Below, piece after piece: positions 54,638-63,557 of a stretch of DNA of 64,000 bases (position 1 is its first letter; each line of letters begins with the position of its first letter). Origin of the DNA: Nostoc sp. ATCC 43529 (GTDB lineage Bacteria > Cyanobacteriota > Cyanobacteriia > Cyanobacteriales > Nostocaceae). Position numbers and translations under genes: made by a program. A model generated the notes under the pieces. It worked only from the letters and a program-made list of their open reading frames with translations. It was not told the DNA's origin and made no database searches. The DNA lies in assembly GCA_003326205.1 (NCBI GenBank), contig LWTK01000020.1:1-64000 (forward strand). Direction: 5' to 3'.

Positions 54638-54791
54638 AGAGGATGTCTGAGAAGTATTAAACATTGCTCTTAATCCCCCCTAGCCCCCCTTTTTAAGGGG
54701 GGAACCAGAGTCAAAGTCCCCCTTTTTTAGGGGGATTTAGGGGGATCTACAAGTCTTAAATACAACACCAAAAAGTTTTCAGACATCTTCT
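54638..54791. repeat. MITE-like element, family 3 (complete copy)
   Basis: The ends AGAGGATGTCTGAGAAGT and AAAGTTTTCAGACATCTTCT are inverted repeats. The interior has GC-rich hairpins (CCCCCCTAGCCCCCC and AAGGGGGGAA, then CCCCCTTTTTTAGGGGGA). The right half also follows the gene at 28098-29003, and the ends recur at 39946-40162. Confidence 0.7.
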
Positions 54792-54847
54792 TAGGGCTAA
54801 GTGGGCTGATATCGTGTCTATATATGTAGCGGTTGCCAATTACATAA

Positions 54848-55085
54848 GGTACAAGGTAGGGCCATTGGTGTCAACTTAACGTGAAACCCGCTTTGTGAGG
54901 AGGTTTTGCCCTCACCCCCAGCCCCTCTCCCATTCGGGAGAGGGGAGCAAGAGATTTAATTCCCCTTCTCCTGTGGGAGAAGGGGTTAGGGGATGAGGGC
55001 GTGAGGGATGTGCAAAACGCCTGTCCGATATAGGTTTGAGCTTAAGTTGACACCAATAAAGGTAGGGCTGCCCCTACCTTGTACC
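54848..55085. repeat. MITE-like element, family 4
   Basis: A 238-bp element with outer inverted ends GGTACAAGGTAGGG and CCTACCTTGTACC, and inner ends CATTGGTGTCAACTTAA (from 54873) and TTAAGTTGACACCAAT (55042-55057). The interior holds CCCAGCCCCTCTCCC and GGGAGAGGGG hairpins. The inner end alone recurs after hoxH (21194). Confidence 0.7.
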
Positions 55086-55133
55086 TCACAAAAGCGAGAA
55101 ATGCTATGAGGTTATTTGATAACCTCTATTTCA

Positions 55134-56789
55134 TTATCCTAGTGTGTAAATATAAGCTTGTCTTAAACGCCGTACCATTTCTCGACGCACCTCATTTTGG
55201 ACGCGGTTACCACGCCGCCAGTGTTCTAATTGAATATTATCAACGTAGAATCTTACAGAAAATTGCATAGCAGCGCCTTGGATATCAGTTAGTTGAACTT
55301 GTGGTTCTTTCCAGGCGGTATTAGATTCTTTAAAACTGTCATGCAACCATTCAACAAATTTTAATGAGTAATCATCTAATCTGGTTTCATCTACTCCAGG
55401 ATTAGAAATTTTTTGAAAAATCTTATTCAGTTTTATTTTCAAAAGTTCAATTTTTTGTTCCCATTCGTCAGGTAAAATATTTTGGTCTTCAAATACTAAA
55501 TCAGGGTCTTGAAGCCAAGTTTGATACCATTTACGAATCAAACTAATCAAAGTTGGTTTTCCAGTCTGTTGTTGTTCTTCTAGGCGCGATCGCACTCGTT
55601 TACCTTTACGTTCTGTAATCACCACCAGACCGACAATGTTCAATATTTCCAGATAGTTCTTCTGGATATTTCTCAATTCCTCTGTATTTAAGCCTCCCTT
55701 TTCTAGCTGTTTAATTTCGAGCGCAAAATATGCAAATGCTTGTTCAAGCTTTTGCAACTGTTCATTAACATCTTTCTCAACTAATAAACGCAGCCGTCCT
55801 GCTTCTTTTTTTGAGAGTTTATCACCCTCTGCTTCTCTTAATGCCGCAAAAGTGTCTAAACATTGCAGTTTTTCATCGATATCACCTAAAGTATCTGGAT
55901 GCCCAATGATGATTTCTTGCAAAATTTTTGTTGCTACTACTGCATCAGCATCAACTCTGACTGAGACTTGAATTGTGTAAGCATAGTGGGTTGTAGGACG
56001 ACTGAGATTGACTATATTTTGACCGCCCAATGATGTGTTTGGTACATAAGCCTCGCAATGCTCGTTAATCAAATATAGTTTCGTCACCCGGATACCAATT
56101 TGTTTGATAATTGCAATTGACCCATCTGGCATGGAGATAACATCTCCAAATTTAAAGGGTGTATCAACTAACAATACCAACCCGCTGAAAAAATCGCTTA
56201 AAATATCTTTGATTGCCAATCCCAAAACTACGGTAATGCTACCTATTGCTAAACCAATGCCACTTAAATCTACTCCAAGGGTGCTGAAAAACAGAGAGAT
56301 GCCAATTATGTATGTGATTACTGGGATAAAGTTTTGCAGTAGTGGAATTAATACGTCATCCCATACAGCTTCAGTTTTGCGGGCGTAGTCTTTCAAATAA
56401 GAAACTGCTGCTTCTGTAAATAATAGACTTACCAAGTAGGTGAAAGCAGCAATTAGCAAAGCTGTCAGTCCTCGGTCAATCCAATCTATAATTCCTCCTG
56501 AACCTAATTGGAACAGCGAAATCTTGAGACTAGCAAATATAAAAATTGCGATCGCCGGAGTTTGTGAAATCGCAAGAATGAGGAGGGCTGCATCTTTTTC
56601 TGTACGCTTAAAAAACGCTCGCAGTATATAGAAGAGTAATACGTAGATGATAAAGAAAACAATTACAGATGCCCCAAATGTATATAAAAAAGCATTGATT
56701 TGTGCCCCTGTTGGCACAGTGGGCGGCACTATTGGTATCGGGGTTTTTGATGTAGATTCTGGCGCTTGGGCAATGAGCGTATAAATCAT
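55134..56789 (-). CDS. MscS-family mechanosensitive ion channel (1)
   Basis: A 551-residue small-conductance channel protein. Four to five membrane helices (about 30-55, 65-85, 95-120, 150-180) lead into the pore helix and MscS beta domain: TVVLGLAIKDILSDFFSGLV, DTPFKFGDVISMPDGSIAII and NEHCEAYVPNTSLGGQNIVN. A long acidic coiled C-terminal region (about 300-480) is specific to this subtype. Such channels release solutes on hypo-osmotic shock. GAGGT lies nine bases upstream of the ATG. The adjacent gene encodes a second channel, so the pair may be one transcription unit. Confidence 0.9.
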   Translation of the reverse strand: MIYTLIAQAPESTSKTPIPIVPPTVPTGAQINAFLYTFGASVIVFFIIYVLLFYILRAFFKRTEKDAALLILAISQTPAIAIFIFASLKISLFQLGSGGIIDWIDRGLTALLIAAFTYLVSLLFTEAAVSYLKDYARKTEAVWDDVLIPLLQNFIPVITYIIGISLFFSTLGVDLSGIGLAIGSITVVLGLAIKDILSDFFSGLVLLVDTPFKFGDVISMPDGSIAIIKQIGIRVTKLYLINEHCEAYVPNTSLGGQNIVNLSRPTTHYAYTIQVSVRVDADAVVATKILQEIIIGHPDTLGDIDEKLQCLDTFAALREAEGDKLSKKEAGRLRLLVEKDVNEQLQKLEQAFAYFALEIKQLEKGGLNTEELRNIQKNYLEILNIVGLVVITERKGKRVRSRLEEQQQTGKPTLISLIRKWYQTWLQDPDLVFEDQNILPDEWEQKIELLKIKLNKIFQKISNPGVDETRLDDYSLKFVEWLHDSFKESNTAWKEPQVQLTDIQGAAMQFSVRFYVDNIQLEHWRRGNRVQNEVRREMVRRLRQAYIYTLG

Positions 56790-56918
56790 TTGGTGTTTAC
56801 CTCAAATCTTAAGTAATTTCAAAGTTAGTTGCTGTTGAAGCATGATTTAGATTTTGGATTTTCCATTGCAGTAAAAATCCAAAATTCAAAATTAAATGAC
56901 TCTGTAATTATTAGTAAA

Positions 56919-58538
56919 TTAATCTTCTGTACTTGCAGCACCACTGGGAATAACAATTCCTTCACGCAATAGAGTATCTGTAAAAATCTTGCGAAGAATA
57001 CGCTGGATTTGCAGATGTTTTCCCGGCTTGACTTTCGTCAATGTCCGCAGCAACAAGTTAGACTCACCAAGGCTTTCGATGCCATCCACTTGTGTACCTT
57101 CAAGTACATCTGGATAATCTGCTTTTAACTGCTGTCCTACCTCCTCAATTACTTTATAGACATGAGTTAAGTTGGAATCATAAGGAACGCCAACTTCTAC
57201 TACTGCATAGATGTACTGTTTGGAGTAATTAGTAATTGAGCCAATATTCCCATTCTGAATAATCTGTAATTGACCATTGGGGTGTCTAACGCGGGTAGTC
57301 CTTAGTTCAATTGCCTCGACAATACCTTCGACAATTCTGTCTTCACTTTTTCCAGCCTCAATATAGTCACCGACTAAGTAGTAGTTTTCAAACAGAATAA
57401 AGAAGCCGCAAACAATATCGTTAATCAGCGTTTGTGCCCCTAAACCTACAGCTATACCAACAATACCCGCACCTGCAAGTATCGGAGTAGGATCGATATC
57501 CAGGGTATAAAGAATGGAAACAATCGCGCCGAAGTAAATGAAGTATTGTAAGAAACTACGTAACAGAGGAACGAGGGTCAGGCGTCTACTTCTTTGAATG
57601 TCATTTAGATTCTGGTTTTTAAACAGCACCTCTTCAACAAATAAGTAGACGACCTCAAACAATACACGACTAATAAAGATAATGGCGATGATTTTGATGA
57701 TTCGCGGGCCAAAAGCTGCTATGTTGGCAATTAACTGCACTTGTTGAATTACCAATGTTGCCATGCAGACATAAATTACAAATTCTAGACACCGCTTTAA
57801 AAAGGGTATCAGGTGTCGGAGGCGATCGTAGAACCTCAGCAGGTTATCAGGGCTAGAGTATCTGAGGCTCAAAGCATCTAGGCTATCAACTAACGCTGCC
57901 ACTGCTTTAAGTATCAGCAAACCGACGGCGATAATTAGATAAATCCGCAGTGCAATGTAGAGATATTGCGAAACTACTGGTGGTAATTTCAAAAACTCGG
58001 CACACAAAATCGCAGCCCACAGCCAAATTCCACCATTGACTCTTTGATTGAGGGCGTTGAATAAAGAATCAATACTTTGATCGTCAGCAGTACTTGTTTC
58101 TAATTTCTTGGCGCGGATGCCAGCTACCTTCAAGGAATAATTGACGAATTTCTCCGCGATCGCTGCTACAATCAATACGCCAATACTTTTAGCTATACCA
58201 ATTCCTAAATCTATCCAAAATTCTAATGGAATACGGCGAATAATGGTTAGTGTGTATTCCTGTAGGTTTTCTCCACGATAAATTAAATAACCATTAGCAC
58301 CTACAATCAGAATACACAATACCAAACAAGCAAGTAATAGTAACCCTGTGATGTTGCGTCGTAGGGTTTTGATACTTCTATCGTCACTTCTCAATATAGA
58401 GGATTTAATAGACAGCTTAAATGTTTTACTTACAAGCCAGTTGATAAGTAAGAACACAAATATTATAAGGCTGACTTCAGCGACAATAATTAATATGTTC
58501 ATCTGTGACCATATAATTTGAATAATTTTAGACAACAT
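56919..58538 (-). CDS. MscS-family mechanosensitive ion channel (2)
   Basis: A 539-residue channel, a distant relative of its neighbour, with six or more membrane helices. The MscS core is GAGIVGIAVGLGAQTLINDI, CGFFILFENYYLVGDYIEAG and ELRTTRVRHPNGQLQIIQNG, followed by SITNYSKQYIYAVVEVGVPY. The Gly/Ala-rich pore helix GIVGIAVGLGAQ is well preserved. An alternative start at MNILIIV (12 codons in) is possible. A spacer of 129 bp separates it from the downstream channel gene. Confidence 0.9.
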   Translation of the reverse strand: MLSKIIQIIWSQMNILIIVAEVSLIIFVFLLINWLVSKTFKLSIKSSILRSDDRSIKTLRRNITGLLLLACLVLCILIVGANGYLIYRGENLQEYTLTIIRRIPLEFWIDLGIGIAKSIGVLIVAAIAEKFVNYSLKVAGIRAKKLETSTADDQSIDSLFNALNQRVNGGIWLWAAILCAEFLKLPPVVSQYLYIALRIYLIIAVGLLILKAVAALVDSLDALSLRYSSPDNLLRFYDRLRHLIPFLKRCLEFVIYVCMATLVIQQVQLIANIAAFGPRIIKIIAIIFISRVLFEVVYLFVEEVLFKNQNLNDIQRSRRLTLVPLLRSFLQYFIYFGAIVSILYTLDIDPTPILAGAGIVGIAVGLGAQTLINDIVCGFFILFENYYLVGDYIEAGKSEDRIVEGIVEAIELRTTRVRHPNGQLQIIQNGNIGSITNYSKQYIYAVVEVGVPYDSNLTHVYKVIEEVGQQLKADYPDVLEGTQVDGIESLGESNLLLRTLTKVKPGKHLQIQRILRKIFTDTLLREGIVIPSGAASTED

Positions 58539-59132
58539 CCAAATGGATAGATGTTAATTATTTCATATCATTATATTTTGTCAATCTTTTAATATTTAAT
58601 AGAAGTTTATTCATTCGAGCTATGTAAATAGGCTTTGCTGTTACTAAATATCTTTTAAATATTTTATGTATGCAATTATTATTTAACTAAAATAATATCT
58701 TTTCTGCGGCAACTAAAGCAGAACTTTCAATATTTTTGTACTAATTATTTTGCATTGAGAGTATTATTAAATTAAACCAGAAATTAAGTAAAGAGAAAAT
58801 TGTTGCCTAATTTTCGTCAAGATATGGCTGGAGCTACAAAAATTACCTACATTTTGTATCTTATAAATGTATAAACAAAATAATTATTTAGTATAAAAAA
58901 TAAGATTATTCTGTTTATAAATTTCGCTTTTTGCTGTTAAAAGCAGCTTAATTGCTATATATTAATTCAATTATTATCATACAAAAATATAATTGTCAAT
59001 ACTTGCTTTGTAGGTTTTTGAACAAATATACTACTGTTAACTCTAAAACATAGCCGAATATTAACTACATTTTGGGTTGTCGGAGTTGCCTAGATCTCAA
59101 TAAAGGTGAAAAGCTGCCTACGCATCTAGAAA
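58539..59132. other. AT-rich divergent spacer without genes
   Basis: This 594-bp stretch lies between the divergent channel and AAA-protein genes. It is very AT-rich with no open frame of interest and no recognisable repeat. It must contain both promoters; no clear -35/-10 pair was identified. Confidence 0.4.
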
Positions 59133-60455
59133 ATGAACATCGATCAAGTGCTACAAGTTCTCTCAGTCAGCCAAAAAAAACCTTTGACACCCCTGCAAGA
59201 ATTAGTATTGCGCTCGTCCTGGGAAGGAAAAACTTACAACCACATGGCAGGTGAAGTTCACTATGGCGCACAAAGTATTAGAGAAGTAGCTTCCCAGTTG
59301 TGGCATGTACTTAGTAAAATTTTTGGAGAACCAATTAGCAAAGCTAACTTCCGCCACACCCTAGAGCTACGCCCCCTGACCAAAGCACAACAGCAACAGA
59401 TTGAGAAACACGCCACCATTACCGTTACTACCCTAGAATTTCCCAGCGGTCCAGTAATGCTATCTTCCCGGTTTTATATCCCTCGTCCGCCAATTGAGGA
59501 ATTTGCCTATAGAGAAATTACTGGGCCGGGATGTGTTATTCGCATCAAAGGCTCTAGCCAGATGGGAAAAAGCTCTCTGATGATACGCATTATTGATTAC
59601 GCTGCATCCGTTGGCTATCGCAGCGTGAACTTGGATTTTCAGCAAGCAGACTCAACAGTATTTTGCAACCTTGATAAATTTTTACGTTGGTTTTGTGCCA
59701 ACATCAGTAGTAAGTTAGAGCTAGAATCCAAACTCGATGAATATTGGGATGAAGATATCGGCAGCAAAGTTAGCTGCACCAATTATTTTCAAAGGTATTT
59801 GTTAGAACATCTTAGTTGTCCCTTGGTTTTGGCATTAAACGAAGTGAATCGGGTGTTTGAGTATCCAGCGATCGCTCAAGAGTTTTTACCCTTGTTGCGT
59901 TCTTGGCACGAGCAAGCTAAGCAAATAGAAATTTGGGAAAAACTCCGGCTGCTTGTGGCTTATTCAACAGAAATTTATATTCCTTTAAAGCTAAACCAAT
60001 CACCGTTTAATATCGGATTACCGCTAAAGTTGCCCCCATTTACAATCAAGCAAGTGCAGGATTTAGCACAGCGTCATGGGCTAGATTGGAGAGATGGTAA
60101 AGAAGCCAAGCAACTGATGTCAATGGTAGGGGGACATCCCTATTTAGTGCGCCTAGCTTTGTATCACGTTTCTCAGGGAAAAGTTACCTTAAAGCAGCTA
60201 TTACAACAAGCTCCCACGGAATCAGGAATTTATAACGACCATTTACGACGGCTGTTAACAGCACTCCAGGAGGAGCCAGAATTGGGTGGTGCCATTAAAA
60301 AGTTAATTGCTGCACAAGATATAAAATTAGAATCTATGCTTGCTTATAAATTAGAAAGTATTGGGCTGATAAAACTTGAGTGCGATCGCGCTAAATTTTC
60401 CTGTGAATTGTATCGTTTGTATTGTGAATCAGCAAATTTAGGTAGTTTTGAATAA
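59133..60455 (+). CDS. vMAP/AAA-like ATPase-fold protein with altered Walker B
   Basis: A 440-residue cytoplasmic protein. The N-terminal 90 residues (MNIDQVLQVLSVSQKKPLTP, LRSSWEGKTYNHMAGEVHYG) are a winged-helix-like module of the vMAP type found in cyanobacterial signalling and conflict proteins. An AAA-like domain (PF14516 type) follows. Walker A is GSSQMGKSS (140-148). The Walker B region is LVLALNEVNRVF (231-242), where relatives have LDEVD, so both acidic residues are Asn. A winged-helix end (VGGHPYLVRLALYHVSQGK) follows. It could bind but poorly hydrolyse ATP. No toxin-like or effector domain is attached. Confidence 0.82.
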   Translation: MNIDQVLQVLSVSQKKPLTPLQELVLRSSWEGKTYNHMAGEVHYGAQSIREVASQLWHVLSKIFGEPISKANFRHTLELRPLTKAQQQQIEKHATITVTTLEFPSGPVMLSSRFYIPRPPIEEFAYREITGPGCVIRIKGSSQMGKSSLMIRIIDYAASVGYRSVNLDFQQADSTVFCNLDKFLRWFCANISSKLELESKLDEYWDEDIGSKVSCTNYFQRYLLEHLSCPLVLALNEVNRVFEYPAIAQEFLPLLRSWHEQAKQIEIWEKLRLLVAYSTEIYIPLKLNQSPFNIGLPLKLPPFTIKQVQDLAQRHGLDWRDGKEAKQLMSMVGGHPYLVRLALYHVSQGKVTLKQLLQQAPTESGIYNDHLRRLLTALQEEPELGGAIKKLIAAQDIKLESMLAYKLESIGLIKLECDRAKFSCELYRLYCESANLGSFE

Positions 60456-60479
60456 AATACCAGGCAATTGCCATTTTTC

Positions 60480-61289
60480 TCACGACTCAGATGGAGGTAT
60501 CAATGGTGCGATCGCTGATGCATCTAAGCCTGTGATGCTAACTACCTGTTCTACCGTCATACCACCCGCCAGTAAGTTGCGTACTGTTTGTAATAACTGG
60601 GACTCAGCCTTTTCGGCTCGTTGGCGTTCTTGTTCGGCTCGTTGGCGTTCTTGTTCGGCTCGTTGGCGTTCTTGTTCTTCAGGCGTTGGTAGTAATTCTC
60701 CCTCCAAAGTTGCCCAGCGTAGCCAAGTTGCATCAATTCCTTTGTAATTTCCCTGCCAGCGCTGCAAGGCTAACCCTAAGGATTCGCTCACCAATTGATG
60801 GCGATCGTTAACCACCAGTGGTTGGTAAACTCTTTGTTGGATAGAAAAACCCGCCCAATCATCTGGGTTAAACGGGTCATACCAGAAATATTCTGGCACG
60901 CGCATTTGATTTTGATAAATCAGCTTTTTCTGGTTTTTGTCTGCTGCGGCTGTACTTTCGGAAAGCAACTCAATGACAACATCCGGTGCTTTTCCTTCTT
61001 CCCAAACCACCCAACTTTTGCGTTCACCTTGAGGGACACCCAACACCACAAAAAAGTCCGGCCCTCTAAAGTCTTGGTTTCGCACCTGCGCCAGACTGTA
61101 GTAGACAAACATATTACCGCCGACAAATCCATCTTCTCGCTGTGACAGCCAAGGGATTAGGCCATCTATCAGCAAGTCCATTTGGACTTTGTGCCGTGCG
61201 CTTTCCATTGGGACACCATCATCATAAGGAAGTTCTGCTTGGGTGGGTGGAATTTCAATTAGAGGCGGAGGTAGGGTGGTTTCTGACAT
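60480..61289 (-). CDS. Uma2 family (DUF820) putative nuclease with repeat coiled coil
   Basis: A 269-residue protein. The Uma2/DUF820 domain, a PD-(D/E)xK nuclease-like fold, spans about 15-190 (PDFFVVLGVPQGERKSWVVW, KAPDVVIELLSES, KLIYQNQMRVPEYFWYDPFN). It is followed by a charged coiled coil of three exact RAEQERQ units (RAEQERQRAEQERQ and so on) and a C-terminal helix-turn (LAGGMTVEQVVSITGL). The family is greatly expanded in cyanobacteria, and its role is unknown. It is convergent with the AAA-like gene, 24 bp between stop codons. The coiled coil is encoded by a perfect 21-bp tandem repeat. Confidence 0.87.
   Translation of the reverse strand: MSETTLPPPLIEIPPTQAELPYDDGVPMESARHKVQMDLLIDGLIPWLSQREDGFVGGNMFVYYSLAQVRNQDFRGPDFFVVLGVPQGERKSWVVWEEGKAPDVVIELLSESTAAADKNQKKLIYQNQMRVPEYFWYDPFNPDDWAGFSIQQRVYQPLVVNDRHQLVSESLGLALQRWQGNYKGIDATWLRWATLEGELLPTPEEQERQRAEQERQRAEQERQRAEKAESQLLQTVRNLLAGGMTVEQVVSITGLDASAIAPLIPPSES
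60617..60678. repeat. Tandem 21-bp repeat in the Uma2 coding region
   Basis: The unit GCTCGTTGGCGTTCTTGTTCG occurs nearly three times in a row. On the minus strand each unit encodes a CGA-ACA-AGA type heptad (RAEQERQ), so gain or loss of one unit keeps the frame and changes the coiled coil by exactly one heptad. Confidence 0.8.
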
Positions 61290-61339
61290 GGCTGTTCATC
61301 AGTAGGGTAGCCCGCAGCGAATATATCTATGGTATGGCA

Positions 61340-61367
61340 GGCAAAAGGCAAAAGGCAAAAGGCAACA
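61340..61367. repeat. Heptamer tandem repeat (GGCAAAA)
   Basis: Three GGCAAAA units followed by GGCAACA lie 51 bp upstream of the Uma2 start codon, in a 276-bp spacer that otherwise shows no gene. It is the same class of short tandem repeat as at 15901 and around 45742-46001. Confidence 0.65.
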
Positions 61368-61565
61368 GGTTTCAAAGTCTCTTGGTATCAGGATTTTACC
61401 ATTAGTTTATGTCCTAACCTAACTGGCAACTGCTATTCTTGAAAGAATCTTCAAAGTAGCGAAGTTACAGGATTTTGGATTTTAGATTTCGGATTGAAAT
61501 TAGGAAAATACAACGGTAGGTAAAAGCGATCGCCTCCATTAATTTGATAGGTTAGCGAGTGAGTA

Positions 61566-63557
61566 TCAAGCTTTAACGGCACCCTTTGGGTTTGGGGCTT
61601 TCTCTACAAGAATATTGTGTAAAGTCTGCAATAACTCCTTGGTTGTGTATGGCTTAGGAATAAACTTTTTGACTCCAGGTATTTTAGTGAGTTTATCGTT
61701 AGCATTCAGACCGCTAACAGCTACAACCTTGACCTGGGAATTCATTTTTTGTAAGGTACTAATGGCAGTAGCACCATCCATTGATGGCATCATCATATCC
61801 ATCAACACTAGGTTGATTTCGTCTTCGTGTCGAGCATAAAGGGCGATCGCTTCAATTCCATTACTCGCTGTCATGACTCTGTAGTTGTAAGTTTCGAGAG
61901 AAATTTTGGTTGTTTCTAAAATTTCGCTTTCATCATCAACTACTAAAATTAATTCTCCGTTACCTTTGAGCAATTCCAGGTCTTGTACTTGTGGTGTTTT
62001 TGCTACTTCCACTGCTGGCAAGTAAACTTTAAATTCAGTACCCCTAGCAACCTGACTAGCCACAGTTATAAAACCACCATGACTTTGGATGATACCCCTA
62101 ACAGTGGACAGACCCAATCCTGTACCTTTGCCAATATCTTTAGTAGTAAAGAACGGCTCGAAGATTCTGTCAAGGATCTCTGAGGACATTCCTATGCCTG
62201 TATCTGCAACAGTAATCATAATGTAAGCACCAATACGGGCATCAAGATTCATGCGTGCATATTGTCGATCAATAAAGAGATTTTCCCCAGAGATTTTAAT
62301 TTGACCACCTCTGGGCATAGCATCACGAGCATTAACTACTAAGTTCATCAGTAGCTGATGTAAGTGCGTTGGATCGCTAATTACAGCCCAAAGTCCTGGC
62401 TGAATATCTACTGTCAATTCAATGGATTTTGGAAAAGTTTCTTGGACAATTTGCTGAATTTCTGAGAACAGATGGTTCATTTGCACAATGGTACGCTGTC
62501 CTTCAACTCCTCGCGCAAACTGCAAGACTTGTTTGACCAAAGCAGCCCCACGTTTAGAATTATTTTCTATGGTCTGCAACATCTGTTGATTGCGCTCATT
62601 AGTATCAGACATTTTGAGTTGCAACAGTTGTGCTGCTGTCAAAATGGGGGTCAGTATATTGTTGAGGTCATGAGCGATGCCACTAGCTAGGGTGCCAATA
62701 CTTTCTAAACGTTGCGCCCGCAGAATTTGATTTTCTAAATGTTTTTTTTCTGTAATATCAGTATTTACCGTTAAAATTGATTTTGGTTGACCGTTGCGAT
62801 CGCGCATTAAAGTCCAACGACTAGCAACAATAATATCTTTTCCTTGTTTATTAACCTGATGCAATTCACCTTGCCAAAAACCAGATTCAGCGATAGTTGC
62901 AGAGATATTTTGGATTTGAGATAAGCTTTCTGGTGGATATAAAATCTGATTGACATTCATACCAATTACATCCGCAGCTTTCCAGCCATACAAATCCTCA
63001 GCCCCTTTGTTCCAAAAACGGATTTGATTGACAAAATCTTTGACAAGAATGGCATCGCTCGTTATATCTAACAAAGCAGCTTGTTCACGGATTTTTTCTT
63101 CCACTCGTAAGCGTTCAGCAATTTCGCTTTCCAAACGTAAATTTTGTTCTTGCAGTGTTTTTGTGAGAGTTCGCAGCTTGAGATGAAGTTGAATTCTGGC
63201 TAAAACTTCTTGGTGTTGGAGTGGTTTGGTAAGGTAATCGACTGCACCCAGTTCAAAGCCTCTAATTTTATCCACTGTTTCGGAAAGTGCAGTCATAAAA
63301 ATAACAGGAATATCTTGTGTTAATTCGCTGCTTTTTAGGAGACGGCAAGTTTCAAAACCGTCCATTCCCGGCATGAGGATGTCTAACAAAATTAAGTCAG
63401 GTGGGGCATATTCGGCTCTGGCGATCGCACTTTCACCGTCTTCAGCAATCAAAACCGTAAATCCTGCTTGACCTAAAAAATCAAACAGCATTTCTAAATT
63501 GACGGGAGTGTCATCAACAATTAAGATGACACTCGATTTATTAACATCATTTTTCAT
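61566..63557 (-). CDS. Hybrid sensor histidine kinase (REC-PAS-HisKA-HATPase-REC)
   Basis: A 663-residue soluble two-component protein. An N-terminal receiver (Asp59 in [13 protein letters not shown], Lys in [10 protein letters not shown]) and a coiled-coil linker (about 130-160) come first. A PAS/PAC domain follows ([20 protein letters not shown] to [14 protein letters not shown]). HisKA has His296 in [12 protein letters not shown]. The HATPase boxes are [18 protein letters not shown] and [15 protein letters not shown]-terminal receiver (Asp near 587 in [13 protein letters not shown]) ends the chain. With no membrane segment it senses a cytoplasmic or partner signal. Its ATG overlaps the upstream TGA by four bases, so it is co-translated with the receiver protein before it. 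Confidence 0.94.
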   Translation of the reverse strand: MKNDVNKSSVILIVDDTPVNLEMLFDFLGQAGFTVLIAEDGESAIARAEYAPPDLILLDILMPGMDGFETCRLLKSSELTQDIPVIFMTALSETVDKIRGFELGAVDYLTKPLQHQEVLARIQLHLKLRTLTKTLQEQNLRLESEIAERLRVEEKIREQAALLDITSDAILVKDFVNQIRFWNKGAEDLYGWKAADVIGMNVNQILYPPESLSQIQNISATIAESGFWQGELHQVNKQGKDIIVASRWTLMRDRNGQPKSILTVNTDITEKKHLENQILRAQRLESIGTLASGIAHDLNNILTPILTAAQLLQLKMSDTNERNQQMLQTIENNSKRGAALVKQVLQFARGVEGQRTIVQMNHLFSEIQQIVQETFPKSIELTVDIQPGLWAVISDPTHLHQLLMNLVVNARDAMPRGGQIKISGENLFIDRQYARMNLDARIGAYIMITVADTGIGMSSEILDRIFEPFFTTKDIGKGTGLGLSTVRGIIQSHGGFITVASQVARGTEFKVYLPAVEVAKTPQVQDLELLKGNGELILVVDDESEILETTKISLETYNYRVMTASNGIEAIALYARHEDEINLVLMDMMMPSMDGATAISTLQKMNSQVKVVAVSGLNANDKLTKIPGVKKFIPKPYTTKELLQTLHNILVEKAPNPKGAVKA

